A stretch of DNA of 64,000 nt from Eudorina sp. 2006-703-Eu-15 (Eukaryota; Chlorophyta; Chlorophyceae; Chlamydomonadales; Volvocaceae), in assembly GCA_003117195.1 (NCBI GenBank), contig BDSI01000003.1, positions 1,889,551-1,953,550 on the forward strand, written 5' to 3'. Position 1 is the first letter of the stretch; every line of letters begins with the position of its first letter. A program made the position numbers and the translations under genes. Shown here in pieces: positions 33,833 to 57,404 of this stretch. The notes under the pieces are model-generated. The model was given only the letters and a program-made list of their open reading frames with translations, was not told the DNA's origin and searched no databases.

Positions 33833-36800
33833 ATGCAAGACACGGCATCACAGCCAGCACATCTTGATAGGTGTACGCTGTATGCCAGTGTGTTGGCTGC
33901 TCGTGGAGAAGATGTGTCGCCGTCGGCTTGGCTGTACAGCAAATGCAATGTGCACGTGCTGGCATGGCGTGAGCAGTTTCCATATCTCCTAACACAGCAC
34001 TGTGGGAAAGCTGGCCCGCCCTGCCCCAAATGCTACGAGCGACCTCAGCCAGGGGAGTCGGAGCGGGATCGGCTGCACCGTGCAGCGTCCAGGGTCAATG
34101 CCAACGGCTGGGCGAAGAAACCCCGGCGGTTCCTTGACTTAAACACTTACCACTTAGTGTACTCAAAGAACTACAAGTGCCTCGAATGTGGTGGTGAGTC
34201 GGGGGCTACTTGGTGGGTCGTTCCCTTATGTAAGGCAATGAGTGCAGTTCCGGCACATCCTGCAGTTCCAGCACACTGGTATTCTGGCTCTGGACATCGA
34301 ATTAGTTCACGTTGACACAATTTTGCTTTTCCGAACTTCGCAGGCAACTTCCTGGCGCATGATGCGCGTCTGCTTCCCCTTCTTCCGGAGGGTGTGCGCC
34401 GGATGGTGCCCTGCCACTTCACGCACAAGGCCGGGATCAGCAACTCACTCAAAGTGCTGGTGGACCGAAACGTTGTTGAGGGTGTGTCTTTTAACGAATC
34501 AGCCTTCGCCTTCGAGAGGTCCACGCACATCGACGGATGACCCTTGCGATCCAGTACGTCAACCTGAGCCTTCGACGGACACCTCGACCTGAGACTCGAC
34601 CGGAGCCACGACCGGAGCCACGACCGGAGCCACGACCGGAGCCACGACCGGAGCCACGACCGGAGCCTCGACCGGAGCCGTCCATGCAGTCCAGGCAGTC
34701 CCAGATGACGAACATCCTACCTTCCTCTACCGGAAACACAAGTCCATCAACACCCGTGCAAGTTCTGCAACAACTATTCGATAAATCTGTCGCCTGCTTT
34801 TCGGTGACAGTGCAGAAGCAGTTGCTCTCAATGTTTCAACAAGCTTCCGTGCAGCAGCAGTGGGCCTTAGCGGCCCGTGTTATCGCTCTTCATCAAGGGC
34901 CGAACGCTCTCAGCAGGGTGATGGAACTGGCCACAGCACCCGCGCAGACGGGCGGGCGGCACGGCGGCGGCGGTTCAGCGGAAGGCCCGGCAGAGGCTAC
35001 CGCGCAGCAGGGCGGGCGGCACGTCGGAAGCGGCTTGGCTGCAGGCACGGCAGGGGCACCTGCGCAGCAGGGCGGGCGGCACGGCGGCGGCGGTTCAGCG
35101 GAAGGCCCGGCAGAGGCTACCGCGCAGCAGGGCGGGCGGCACGTCGGAAGCGGTTCAGCGGAAGGCCCGGCAGAGGCTACCGCGCAGCAGGGCGGGCGGC
35201 ACGTCGGAGGCGGCTTGGCTGCAGGCACGGCAGGGGCACCTGCGCAGCAGGGCGGGCGGCACGGCGGCGGCGGTTCAGCGGAAGGCCCGGGAGGGGCACC
35301 TGCGCAGCAGGGTGGGCGGCACGGCGGCGGCGGTTCAGCGGAAGGCCCGGCAGAGGCTACCGCGCAGCAGGGCGGGCGGCACGTCGGAAGCGGTTCAGCG
35401 GAAGGCTCGGCAGAGGCTACCGCGCAGCAGGGCGGGCGGCACGTCGGAGGCGGCTTGGCTGCAGGCACGGCAGGGGCACCTGCGCAGCAGGGCGGGCGGC
35501 ACGGCGGCGGCGGTTCAGCGGAAGGCCCGGGAGGGGCACCTGCGCAGCAGGGTGGGCGGCACGGCGGCGGCGGTTCAGCGGAAGGCCCGGCAGAGGCTAC
35601 CGCGCAGCAGGGCGGGCGGCACGTCCGAGGCGGCTTGGCTGCAGGCACGGCAGGGGCACCTGCGCAGCAGGGCGGGCGGCATGGAGTCAGCTCGCTGGCG
35701 AAGGCTTCAATATCAGCTGGCCGCTCCTTTTTGGATAAGTGGTTACGACGCGACAAGGGGTTGGTGAAGCAGGGCGCCCACTGCGCCGGTGGCGGCTTGG
35801 CGGCAGGCACGGCAGGGGCACCCGCGGAGCAGGGCAGGGAACACGCTGGCGGCGGCGTGGCGGCAGGCCCGGCAGGGGCACCCGCGGATCAGGGCAGGGA
35901 ACACGCCGGCGGTTCAGCGGAAGGCCCGGGATGGGCACCCACGCAGCAGGGCGGGCGGCACGTCGGCGGCGGTTCAGCGGAAGGCCCGGCAGAGGCTACC
36001 GCGCAGCAGGGCGGGCGACACATCGGAGGCGGCTTGGTTGCAGGCACGGCAGGGGCACCTGCGCAGCAGGGTGGGCGGCACGGCGGCGGCGGTTCAGCGG
36101 AAGGCCCGGCAGAGGCTACCGCGCAGCAGGGCGGGCGACACGTCGGAGGCGGCTTGGCTGCAGGCACGGCAGGGGCACCTGCGCAGCAGGGCAGGGAACG
36201 CGTTGACGGCGGCTTGGATAAGGTTCCGTTCCCGCCATGCTTGCTGTCCGATGCGCGTACGGCTAATGGACATTACCTCAGCAGCCTGTACCTCAACAGT
36301 GGCGCTGAGCGGCGCAAGTGCTCGCAACAACAGTTGTGCGTCACCGGTGCCAAGCACGGGGTCATTAAATTCGACCACTGCCACAAGCCCGCCAAGAGCA
36401 TACGTCTACCTGACGCCACCTCCAAGCCGATCATTGGGACGGCGTGGTTGCTCAACGGGGCCTCGGAGGTGCTTGGATTCTGGCATGTAAGATCTCCTGG
36501 GTGGTTGACAAGGGAATTGCACATGTTGTCCATGCTTTCGGGGCTCGACCATTGCAAATTGCTCCGTGAAGATGGTGAAACGTTTTCCCGGCCTGTCATG
36601 CTCACAGGTGTCATCCACCTCGCTCTACGAGATCAGGCACGAGCTCAGACGCTTGAGCATCCGGTGCCGCAACGTGGGGGAGGTGAGGTTGCTTGAGCTG
36701 TCCAGGCACTGTTCTGATTGTGTTCGTGTGACGATTGGGACTGGCATTCTGCACACTACTTACTGACGATTGGGACTGGCATTCTGCACACTACGTACGA

Positions 36801-38230
36801 CATGATATCAGGTGAGATGCAGGGTTGCAGGGTTGCGAGCAACAATGAAGATGTATGGGGTAGGGTCGCTATACACTCATTGCATGAGTTAGGCATATGA
36901 GTAGCAACAACCCAGTAACAGTATGTACATTTGTTGCTCTCATGCCATCTATTGCATCCATTCTATTGCATCCATTCTGAGAATTACCCTGTGTCGATTT
37001 GCTTTGCGGCCCCTCAGACCCGTTCCCGGTGGACGACATGTACTATACGGATCCGCGGACAGGGCAGCTGCGTAGCATTCGCACAACCAGTCAGGTGGAG
37101 AACCTCAACAGGCGCTTTAACGGGCTCTTCCAGGGCAGCTTGTCACCTGACCTGGCTGACGCCCTCACCGAGGACTTCGTTCTCCGCAATAACATTGACC
37201 AGGCATCGCGCGCTGGGTATGGCCTTGACTTGCCCAATGCCTTCTATGACATCAGCCTCGCGGATTGCCTCAATCGCTGCGTGCCTCTCGGCTACGACAA
37301 GCCATACCAGCGCTTGGATGGCATCCTGGAGAGGGCCAAATCCTCGCCTCAAGAAGCCTTTGGCTTCCAGTGGCAAGAACGGTCCATTCGTGATGTGGAG
37401 CTGGCGGTTGCAAACACAGACACGGTAGCACCAGCCGTGGAGCTGTGCGTCGGGGACGATGAGGATGGAAACGAGCTGCTCGACGAGGGTAGGTCACGTC
37501 AGGTGGCAGACAATATCCATGTGAATGTTTTTAAACAAGGGGTGGCAGTTAACTGGAGTCGAGGTTGGGTCCGAACCCATGTTGTCTCTGACTGTGATGT
37601 GTGATAAGTCTTAGGGAGATGTGTGATAAGCCTGAGGAGATTGTGATTCGTTGTGTGCACCTTGACACTCATCCTGCAGGCCCACCGCCATTGTCCGACG
37701 CTGGGGGAACCGAGGCTGACTGGGAGGCCTACTGGCAGGCCACCCAAGGGGACACGCGTCCTGCTGGCCACGACCCCGGAATTGTCATGCAGCCTGGCGT
37801 CACCGACTTGGGCGCGGCTGTCACAACATCCTCGCGACCGCCCACTGTGGCACTGGGAGCGTTCTACAAGGAGCGTGTCCCAACTTCACTGGGTGGCGTG
37901 GATCTGTGGTCCGCCATTGCGGCGGCGGAGGAGGCTGCAGTGGAAGGACTCTCTTCGCCGGCCACTGTGCATGCGTTTGCTCAGCTGCTAGCTTCCCTTG
38001 GGGCTGTGGAGCCCGGAAATCCGTGGCGTGATCGGTCGGCGGTTAGCCGGCATCTGACCAACCTTCTAACTGCCTCCAAGTCCAGTATTCACATCCTACG
38101 CTGCCTGATCGTCCTGGGCAGCACAGAAGATGCTGGCAAGTCCGTCACGGAGCTGCTCGAGACGTGTCAACGCTTGCAGGGCATCAAATTTGCCCCGGCC
38201 AGTGGTACTGGAGTGATCCGAGATCGATAG
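33833..38230 (+). CDS. DUF6729 / DDE-type transposase with 20-residue repeats
   Basis: Likely transposase of the surrounding element. Exon 1 (33833-34193) starts at ATG and carries CPKC...GWAKKPRRFLDLNTYHLVY...YKCLECGG, a zinc-binding start typical of DUF6729. Exon 2 (34344 to about 34481) continues NFLAHDARLLPLLPEGVRR and FTHKAGISNSL. A long exon up to 36486 holds an RPEP repeat, a helical segment, about 18 copies of a Gly/Ser/Ala-rich 20-mer, and then VIKFDHCHKPAKSIRLP. Exons 36609-36680, 37018-37488 and 37680-38230 follow. Candidate catalytic residues are Asp in KFDHCHK (36373), Asp in MYYTDPRTG (37050) and Glu in TSQVENLNRRF (37098), the usual D-D-E layout of RNase-H-fold transposases. 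The joins of exon 2 to 3 and of exon 4 to 5 could not be made phase-consistent by eye, so the model is incomplete or the gene is damaged. The last join (37488/37680) is consistent. Confidence 0.65.
34591..34680 (+). repeat. 12-bp coding repeat (RPEP)n
   Basis: Seven to eight units of CGACCGGAGCCA encode Arg-Pro-Glu-Pro repeats in the transposase-like gene. Confidence 0.9.
34948..36195 (+). repeat. 60-bp coding minisatellite (20-aa repeat), two blocks
   Basis: About 12 units at 34948-35685 and about 6 at 35803-36195 flank a unique linker (KASISAGRSFLDKWLRRDKG). Units alternate between the types GGRHGGGGSAEGPAEATAQQ and GGRHVGSGLAAGTAGAPAQQ. The period is exactly 60 nt (one 57-nt unit). Because it is a multiple of three and lacks stops in most frames, the array also opens long shadow frames on both strands. 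Confidence 0.93.
36730..36794 (+). repeat. 30-bp duplication in a transposase intron
   Basis: GACGATTGGGACTGGCATTC plus ten further bases occurs twice (36730-36759, 36765-36794), separated by five bases, within the intron after 36680. Confidence 0.92.
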
Positions 38231-38544
38231 CATCAGCTTGCAAGCGTCTTTGGTTAAGACGGGTCACAACAAATGGTATCGAGACCGAGGAGTCCTCGGA
38301 TCGAGCCGCGATGGCAACCCGAGTTGGGTTCGTGCCTGTGGTTGTGAGCGATTCATCGGCGAGTTGCCGTGTGTTGCCCTACAGGCGGGTGTCAGTGGTG
38401 CGAATGGCAAGTGATCATTCGGCTGAACCTGGTTCGATACTCGACGCGGACGTCGAGCCCTGAAAGGGGGGGATAAATGTAGTGGTCCTGGAGTGATCCG
38501 AGATTGGTAGCATCAGCTTGCAAGCGTCTTTGGTTAAGACGGGT
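38211..38544 (+). repeat. 54-bp direct repeats at the transposon 3' end
   Basis: Copies at 38211-38264 and 38491-38544 differ at about two positions and share CATCAGCTTGCAAGCGTCTT. The first copy contains the final codons and stop of the transposase-like gene. The second lies in the non-coding part of the element. Confidence 0.9.
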
Positions 38545-38781
38545 ACCAACAGGGTCCCCGATATCTCCCACCCGGGGTCGGTTCTCGTCGTCTGCAGTCA
38601 TCTATGGCTAGGTGTTGCACTTATGGGTTCGGTTCGTGGAAGTTTTCCATCAATGTTGCGCCCTGTCCGCTGCCCTCTGTAGATACTTCGGGCCGTTTCC
38701 AGTTGGAAATATCTCCCCATAGACAGATACTTTCAGCGTTTCGAAGCCAGGTGTATCTCTGGCCGTAGATACTCCCAAAAA

Positions 38782-38797
38782 TAAGATAGCCACCCTG
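38782..38797 (-). repeat. Terminal inverted repeat, right
   Basis: TAAGATAGCCACCCTG, the exact inverse of 33123-33138. Confidence 0.92.
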
Positions 38798-38805
38798 GTA
38801 CGTAC
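38798..38805. repeat. 8-bp target site duplication, right
   Basis: GTACGTAC immediately outside the right terminal repeat, matching 33115-33122. Confidence 0.85.
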
Positions 38806-39912
38806 TTGCTACATATTGCGCGCCTAACTAGAGGCGCAGCAGGCGTGCAACAAAGGCGGTAGCGACGCGATGCAGTGGATGGCATCCGGGCTCGCACAGA
38901 CGTCAAATTACCTTGGATCAATGGAGCTGAAAGTGGTCCTCTAGCTCCTCGGTTACGTACATTCGTTCCAAGACAAGTAAGTGCAAGTGCGAACACCAGT
39001 CCCAAGACACAACCAACCTGCACGGCAACACACGTTAGCATTTTGTTCGACGCTGGACCCGTAGCCGGTTGTTGCTGAATCATCCAAACCGGCTCCGTTG
39101 CAACTGCCAACCGGGTCGGGAGGGCGGGGAGTATACCCTGGCAGAAGGGCATTAACATAATTGAGAAGTCAACGTAGCTGACAGCCTGACACATCCGTTC
39201 GATTACAACAATAATGACCGCCTAGCGACGTCCACTGAGGCGCGTGTGCACATACCCGGACGGATGGTGACGAGGATGATGACTGGTGCTTCATCCCCGG
39301 CACGCACGCACGCACCCGCAATCACCATAATAATACGAGTTTCATTAAAAACCGGGCAAACCCTAGTGTGGATACGGCGGATGTGTCATGACACACTGCG
39401 TGTGCTGTACGACACGTACGGCAGGAGGGGTCTAGTACCTACTGGCAATCGGTACACGATACGCCGATCACGCAGTGTGTCATACATGACAGCCACATCA
39501 CGGCTACAGCGCCTGCAAACGACAGTCCCATCCAATGCTTGCCCTATCTATGGCAGCCCGCCCCCCTGTAAACGGGGTCCAGACCCGGTAACTCGCTGGT
39601 TACTGGGGCAGGTTACTCGGCAGTCGCTAGCTAGTTACCCGCAAGCTTTGAGCCTTGGGTTCGGAGCAACGGTGAGTAGTCGAAAGAGCTCGACTATGAC
39701 ATATTTTGTTATCTGCATCGCCTCGCGGTCGAGTACAACAATTACGGTAACGGTTACATTACAATTACTACTGCGTGCTTGCCTCGAGCGTTACAACCGG
39801 TTCGTTGTTGTCAGAGTCGGCCCTCTGTTCTCCTGGGTCAATAGCGATGTTACTCTGATTCGTCTGTCGCTGCAGTGTTCTTGTGTAGAATGAGCGTTAC
39901 GCTCCGTCTCGC
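38806..39912. other. No gene firmly recognised between transposon and recombinase
   Basis: A minus-strand frame starts at an ATG at 39194 and runs into the transposon end. It contains one strong hydrophobic segment (VGCVLGLVFALALTCLG), so a small membrane-protein exon is possible but unsupported. Several short palindromes are present (for example CTGTAAACGGGGTCCAGACC near 39570). This could be the leader of the recombinase element. Confidence 0.35.
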
Positions 39913-41661
39913 GTGCCGTCTGTTCCGCAGGAGGCTTTCGCGGTGCCGGGTTTCGGCGTCGGTCTGGTCGGCGGACTGCTGCGCGCACCCCTCGTGGGAG
40001 CATCTGTGGGCGGATCCGCTTCCGTTCCGGTGAGGGGGGGAGCGCTTGTCTTTCCTGGCGGGTGGCACATTCGGATGGCGGCGATCAATTGCCCGGGGGC
40101 TATCCGTCATTGCTGCAGGCTGCTACGCCTGGCGGAGTCCTCTCCGCAAGCATCGGGGTTCCCCCGGTGGCTGGATACGCGGGCACGGGCCTTCCTCCTG
40201 CGGTGCGTGGCCACTCCGCTTCCGTGTCGGGGGAATCATCGACGGTCGGCTCTGGTTGTAGCTGATGCTTGCTGGTAACCGCAGGGTTCTGCTGCCTTCT
40301 CTCTACCACCGGTTGTTCCTGTGGCCCCTTTGGTGCCCAGCTTGGCCGGTGTGCCCTTCGCTTCCGTGCGAGTTGGCTCGCCTGTTCAGGTACGGTTGCG
40401 TACTGTGATGGTTGCAGGGTCGGCTTGTTGAAAGACTGTTTTTCGCCCGTTCAGGGGTGGCACCCCTTGGGGTTGCCGCTGGGCGTGTAGCCCGGGTAAC
40501 CGCGCTGCTCCGTCCGGGCTTACCCGCCTCGGCCGCCGAGCAGGATGAGGTGTACCAGCAGGGGCTGGAGGCTTCGAACCGGTGGCTCCTGGGGGCTGTA
40601 GCTCGCACTACTGTACAGCGCCAGGACGCCGCCGCTGTGGAGTTCCTGGGCTGGCTCGCTCGCTGCGGCCGGGGTCGTACGTGGGCGGACTGCACACCCG
40701 ACGACGTACTGGTCTTCATGGTGTCCGCCTGGCTGCCCAATCACCGGGCGCGTGACGGGGGGCCTGTGGGGCCTGCCGCTGTCAAGTCTTTCTTGTCGGG
40801 GCCCAGCGGTTTCTTTGGCCGGGCGGGCCGTGGTGGCCGCTTCGACGCCTCCACCGGACTGGGTAACCCTTGTGACTCCGTGTGGGTGGAGGACTTCCGT
40901 GTCGCCTATCAGCGCTCGCGGGTGGCAACCGGATACGCAGAAGTATCCGCCATCCCCATGACGCCTGAGAAGTATCAGGGGCTGGTGCGGTACCTGTGGG
41001 GTCTCTTCGGGCCAGCCATTGCACCCCTGGAGCGGTTGGTGCTGCTGCGGGACCTGCTGTGCGTGCTGTTGCTCTGGCAGACCGCTGTGCGGGGCCATGA
41101 CGTGGGCAAGCTGGGCCTGGGCGATATTGTGGATCCCTTCCGGCCCGAGCTGCCCAGCTCCCAGTTCCCATTGCCTCCGCCCTGGCAGTGGGGCCCCCGC
41201 TGGCGGGGCCCGTGTTATGCTTCCGCCAGCGGGGCACCAAGACCTACAAACTGGAGCGGGCACCTCCCGTCTGGCTGTTGCCGAACCCAGTGGAGCCGGC
41301 CTTCTGCCTCCCGCGGACGCTGGCGTACTACATCTGGTGCTGCAACCAGCCCGACGCTCCCGCGGGATCGTCGGTCCAAGATCTGCTGTCCCGGCCCCTA
41401 ACGGCTGACCAGCGGGGCTTCAAGGACGTGGCCCTGCAGAGCGCTAGCCTGGCGGCGCGCCTCCGCCTGCATTTAAAGTCCCCCGGGCTTTACGCGGGTG
41501 AGACGGTGCACAGCTTCCGCCGCGGCGCGCTGTAGGCCGCTGAGGCGGCTGGCGAGGGGACCGACAACCTCTTGGGCTTTGGGCAGTTGCGCAGCGTCGC
41601 CACGCTGGCCCGCTACCTGGACCGGCACCGCCATGAGCGGGACGTGCGGCCCCGCGTCTGA
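39913..41661 (+). pseudogene. Broken tyrosine recombinase (DIRS/Crypton-type)
   Basis: The N-terminal part is a Gly/Val/Ala-rich leader in shifting frames. The core (40412-41187) reads VARTTVQRQDAAAVEFLGWL, DDVLVFMVSAWL and LLRDLLCVLLLWQTAVRGHD, the last containing the first catalytic Arg. A one-base shift near 41187 moves to the frame GPVLCFRQRGTKTYKLERA, ending GETVHSFRRGAL (HxxR motif) followed by an in-frame TAG (41533-41535). Beyond it the same frame continues to SVATLARYLDRHRH with the nucleophilic Tyr. All hallmark residues are present, but the frameshifts and stop make it non-functional as written. Volvox Kangaroo (DIRS-like) and Cryptons carry such enzymes. No reverse transcriptase or split repeats were found beside it. 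A TGTAA lies near 41686. Confidence 0.75.
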
Positions 41662-42542
41662 CCCTTTCGTTGCATGCCGGGGTGCTGTAAACAAGCTACT
41701 TCAAGAGTGATCATTTGGCTTGCGTTTTGAGGTGCATCTCCACGGGAAAAAGCAAGTGAATGAATGAACGTTACAGCGGACCCCAGAGAGATCACCGGTG
41801 TATACCAAGTATGGCATTGGAATGTCTTCCCACGGGTAGTGATGGGTCTGGGTTGCATCAGAACGGGGGACCCTGCTGCTGGCTTCACTCCAACACACAC
41901 ACGGGGCGGACCCTGCTGACGGCCATCCACTGTCTACTCGCCGACATCAGCGACGAGTGGCGGGGAGCTGCAGCAGCTGTGTTGGACCACCCCGAGCGGG
42001 CGGGGGACCTGGAGTCCGAGGGAGAGACCCGTCGGCGGATTGTGGACCGGATGGGGTGGAGGCTAGCCAACTCGCTGACGGTCAAGCTTAGTGGCCTGAC
42101 GGTCCGGCTGGCGACACAGCTGCAGATGCAGGAGGTGGCGGCCGCACGGGCACGACTGCATGCTGAATACGAGCAGGAGGCCCGGGGACAGCTTGAGACA
42201 GACGAGTAGCTGGGCCCCAGGCATCCAGCATGCCTGCCACTCTACAGCGGCTTTGGGCCATCAAGTGGGAACGGGAGCACAAAGAAACACTGTGGCGCCT
42301 GGCGGTTGACGGGGTCCCGCTGCCTGGCAACAGCCACCTCCACAACGCCCACCCCGAGGCGTGCGGGTGCGGCGAGTACGGCGGTGCGGGGCCCCACCCG
42401 TGTTCACCACGGGCACACCATTTCTGGGCATGCCCGGTCGCTCAGGCAGTGATACAGCAGATCGGGGTACACGTTCCGGGCCCCATCACCCGAGCCAACG
42501 TGTGGCTGGCTGAGCCGCCACAGGGGGTACAGCAAGGGGTTT

Positions 42543-42663
42543 GGGTTAATGCGGTATTGCAAACCAGTGCTTTTGGGCGTTTTGTTTGCCCTTGGGCCTC
42601 CGGCTCGTATGGGTATGTGCAGGTATGGGGTTACGCACCCCCAACCATGTAACACAACAACAA
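42543..42663 (+). mobile_element. 121-bp LINE-B 3' end inserted in LINE-A, with 13-bp TSD
   Basis: The sequence matches 56746-56862 (GTTAATGCGGTATTGCAAAC to CATGTAACACAACAACA). It is flanked by CAGCAAGGGGTTT at 42530-42542 and 42664-42676. The LINE-A copy near 52786-52798 has the same target once with no insertion, giving an empty-site comparison. This is a severely 5'-truncated retrotransposition event. Confidence 0.9.
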
Positions 42664-43610
42664 CAGCAAGGGGTTTAGGACATCGTTGTCCTGGCGGCGC
42701 TGACGGCCATGGAGCAGGCGAGGGTGGGGTTACATGCAGCGACCCACCATGGCGGCGCACAGCCTGCGCCGGGGGCGCCGGCTGCCCCGTCGCCGGTAGA
42801 TGTAGCTAAGGCGCGCGCAGTCATGGAGTTCTGGCAGCGGGTGGCCAGTTTTGCAGAACTGGGCCGACCGCGACGGGGATGGGAGGGGGTGGGACCGGAC
42901 CACCCAATCCTATCGGTGGTGGACGGCCGGATCCGCTGCGTGCAGCCAGTAGACGTAGACTCTTGATGGATAGATAGCAGCGCGAGACGCTAGGGTGTAG
43001 GGATTGGGACAAGGGAAGCCCACTTCCGGGCACTATGGGGATCGTGGGTGCCCGAGGGTCGGGCCCGACCAGTGGGATTTGGCAGCGGGACTTGTAGGCG
43101 AGGGCCGCTCGCGACGGGAAGGGGTGTACGACAGGGAAGCTTACGTGGTGATGTGCTGCCTTGTGCAAACCATAGCCCCATCATGGAGCGCCCGACTGCG
43201 TACCCGGACCCAGCAAGGCCTGACGTGTGCGACGTCGCTCTGACTCAGCCGGGCGGGCAGGCCTGCCGGATGGTGCAACCTTAGGTAGTACGATTAGGTT
43301 GGGACGCGGGACCAGGCTAGTTTTACCGCACCAAGCAGGGGCGCGCCTCCGAAACGCGCCCTGGGTGCTGAGGAGGTTGAACAGCGGACTGCGAGGCGCA
43401 GACCGCCCGGGATGGGCCTTCGCCCATTCCCTTGAGGGGGCACAGCGGTCACCGATCCTCGGGGATCGGGCACGCGCCCTAGGTTGAGAGCGAGGGGACA
43501 GAGGCCCCTTACGCAACTTTCCCCCGTATCCGGGGGAAAGTGCTTCGGCGGTCTCCCGTATGGGGCGGGTTAGCGCCCCCGGCCAGTGTCGGCCCGGCAG
43601 ATATGTAACG

Positions 43611-56866
<13,256 letters not shown>

Positions 56867-57033
56867 ATGGGGCTAGAGGCCCCGGGTGCACGGCACCCTT
56901 GTGGTCCCGTGCTGTGTCTCCTCGCCCCTCTCCCAGTTCTCTGGGAGAGTGCTTCGGCGGTCTCCCGTATGGGGCGGGTTAGCGCCCCCGGCCAGCGTCG
57001 GCCCGGCAGATATGTAATGATACACACACACAC
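56867..57033 (+). mobile_element. LINE-A2 3' end, short (CA)n tail
   Basis: Same start point as 46137 and 49800 (GGGGCTAGAGGCCCC), but here behind the LINE-B tail. It ends GATATGTAATGATA and six CA units, the shortest tail in the window. Confidence 0.82.
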
Positions 57034-57034
57034 G

Positions 57035-57404
57035 ATTGTACCGCTTCATTCCTCATGTATGTGTGGCTGTATGTCAGAATTGATCCTTCGAGAAGTGGCT
57101 TACGTAGGTCCTTAGGAAGCAACCAATCAACATGCTTGTCAATGTCGTCATGCATCGCGCGCATTTCGTAATCATGCGGCAAACCGGTCCAGACGTACGT
57201 ATTCCAAAAGCGAGAGAACGGGCCCCACCCTTTCCACTCGGGATGGGTGAGGGCATCAACTACGTACCCATCTCGGCATGCACGCAAATCCGTGTAGAAC
57301 GAGAAGTTGCGCTGGCTCCGCATACTGAAGCTGGTGGGCCGGCCGGGCGGCTGCACCCACGCATGCCCGATTTGACGCATGTAGAACTGGACCGCGTCCG
57401 CCAT
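57035..57404 (-). pseudogene. Antisense LINE-B-like ORF2 fragment
   Basis: On the minus strand the frame reads QFYMRQIGHAWVQPPGRPTS, ALTHPEWKGWGPFSRFWNTY and VWTGLPHDYEMRAMHDDIDK. This parallels the LINE-B segment FMRQIVGAARP, ALTDPERGGWGASFLRLMSY, IWSGLPHDAEGVEQR at 55900-56190. It is a diverged relative in opposite orientation, cut off at the LINE-A2 (CA)n. Confidence 0.75.

Larger units (their letters stand above)
33123..38797 (+). mobile_element. Complete DNA transposon (5675 bp) with TIRs and 8-bp TSD
   Basis: Bounded by perfect 16-bp inverted repeats CAGGGTGGCTATCTTA (33123-33138) and its complement (38782-38797), with GTACGTAC duplicated outside. Subterminal regions on both sides carry repeated AGATACT/AGTATCT words, plausible transposase-binding sites. 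It encodes the transposase-like gene at 33833-38230. An 8-bp duplication and a CAGGG terminus occur in hAT elements, and 8 bp also in Zisupton/KDZ and P-type elements. The superfamily is not settled by sight. Confidence 0.88.

Noticed and set aside
34860..36490. Long alternative-frame and antisense frames across the 60-bp array
   Set aside because: The repeat period is a multiple of three and lacks stops in several frames. Only the frame that joins to the DDE-containing sequence is supported.
38733..39194. Minus-strand membrane-protein gene
   Set aside because: One hydrophobic segment only. The frame runs into the transposon TIR and no partner exon was found.
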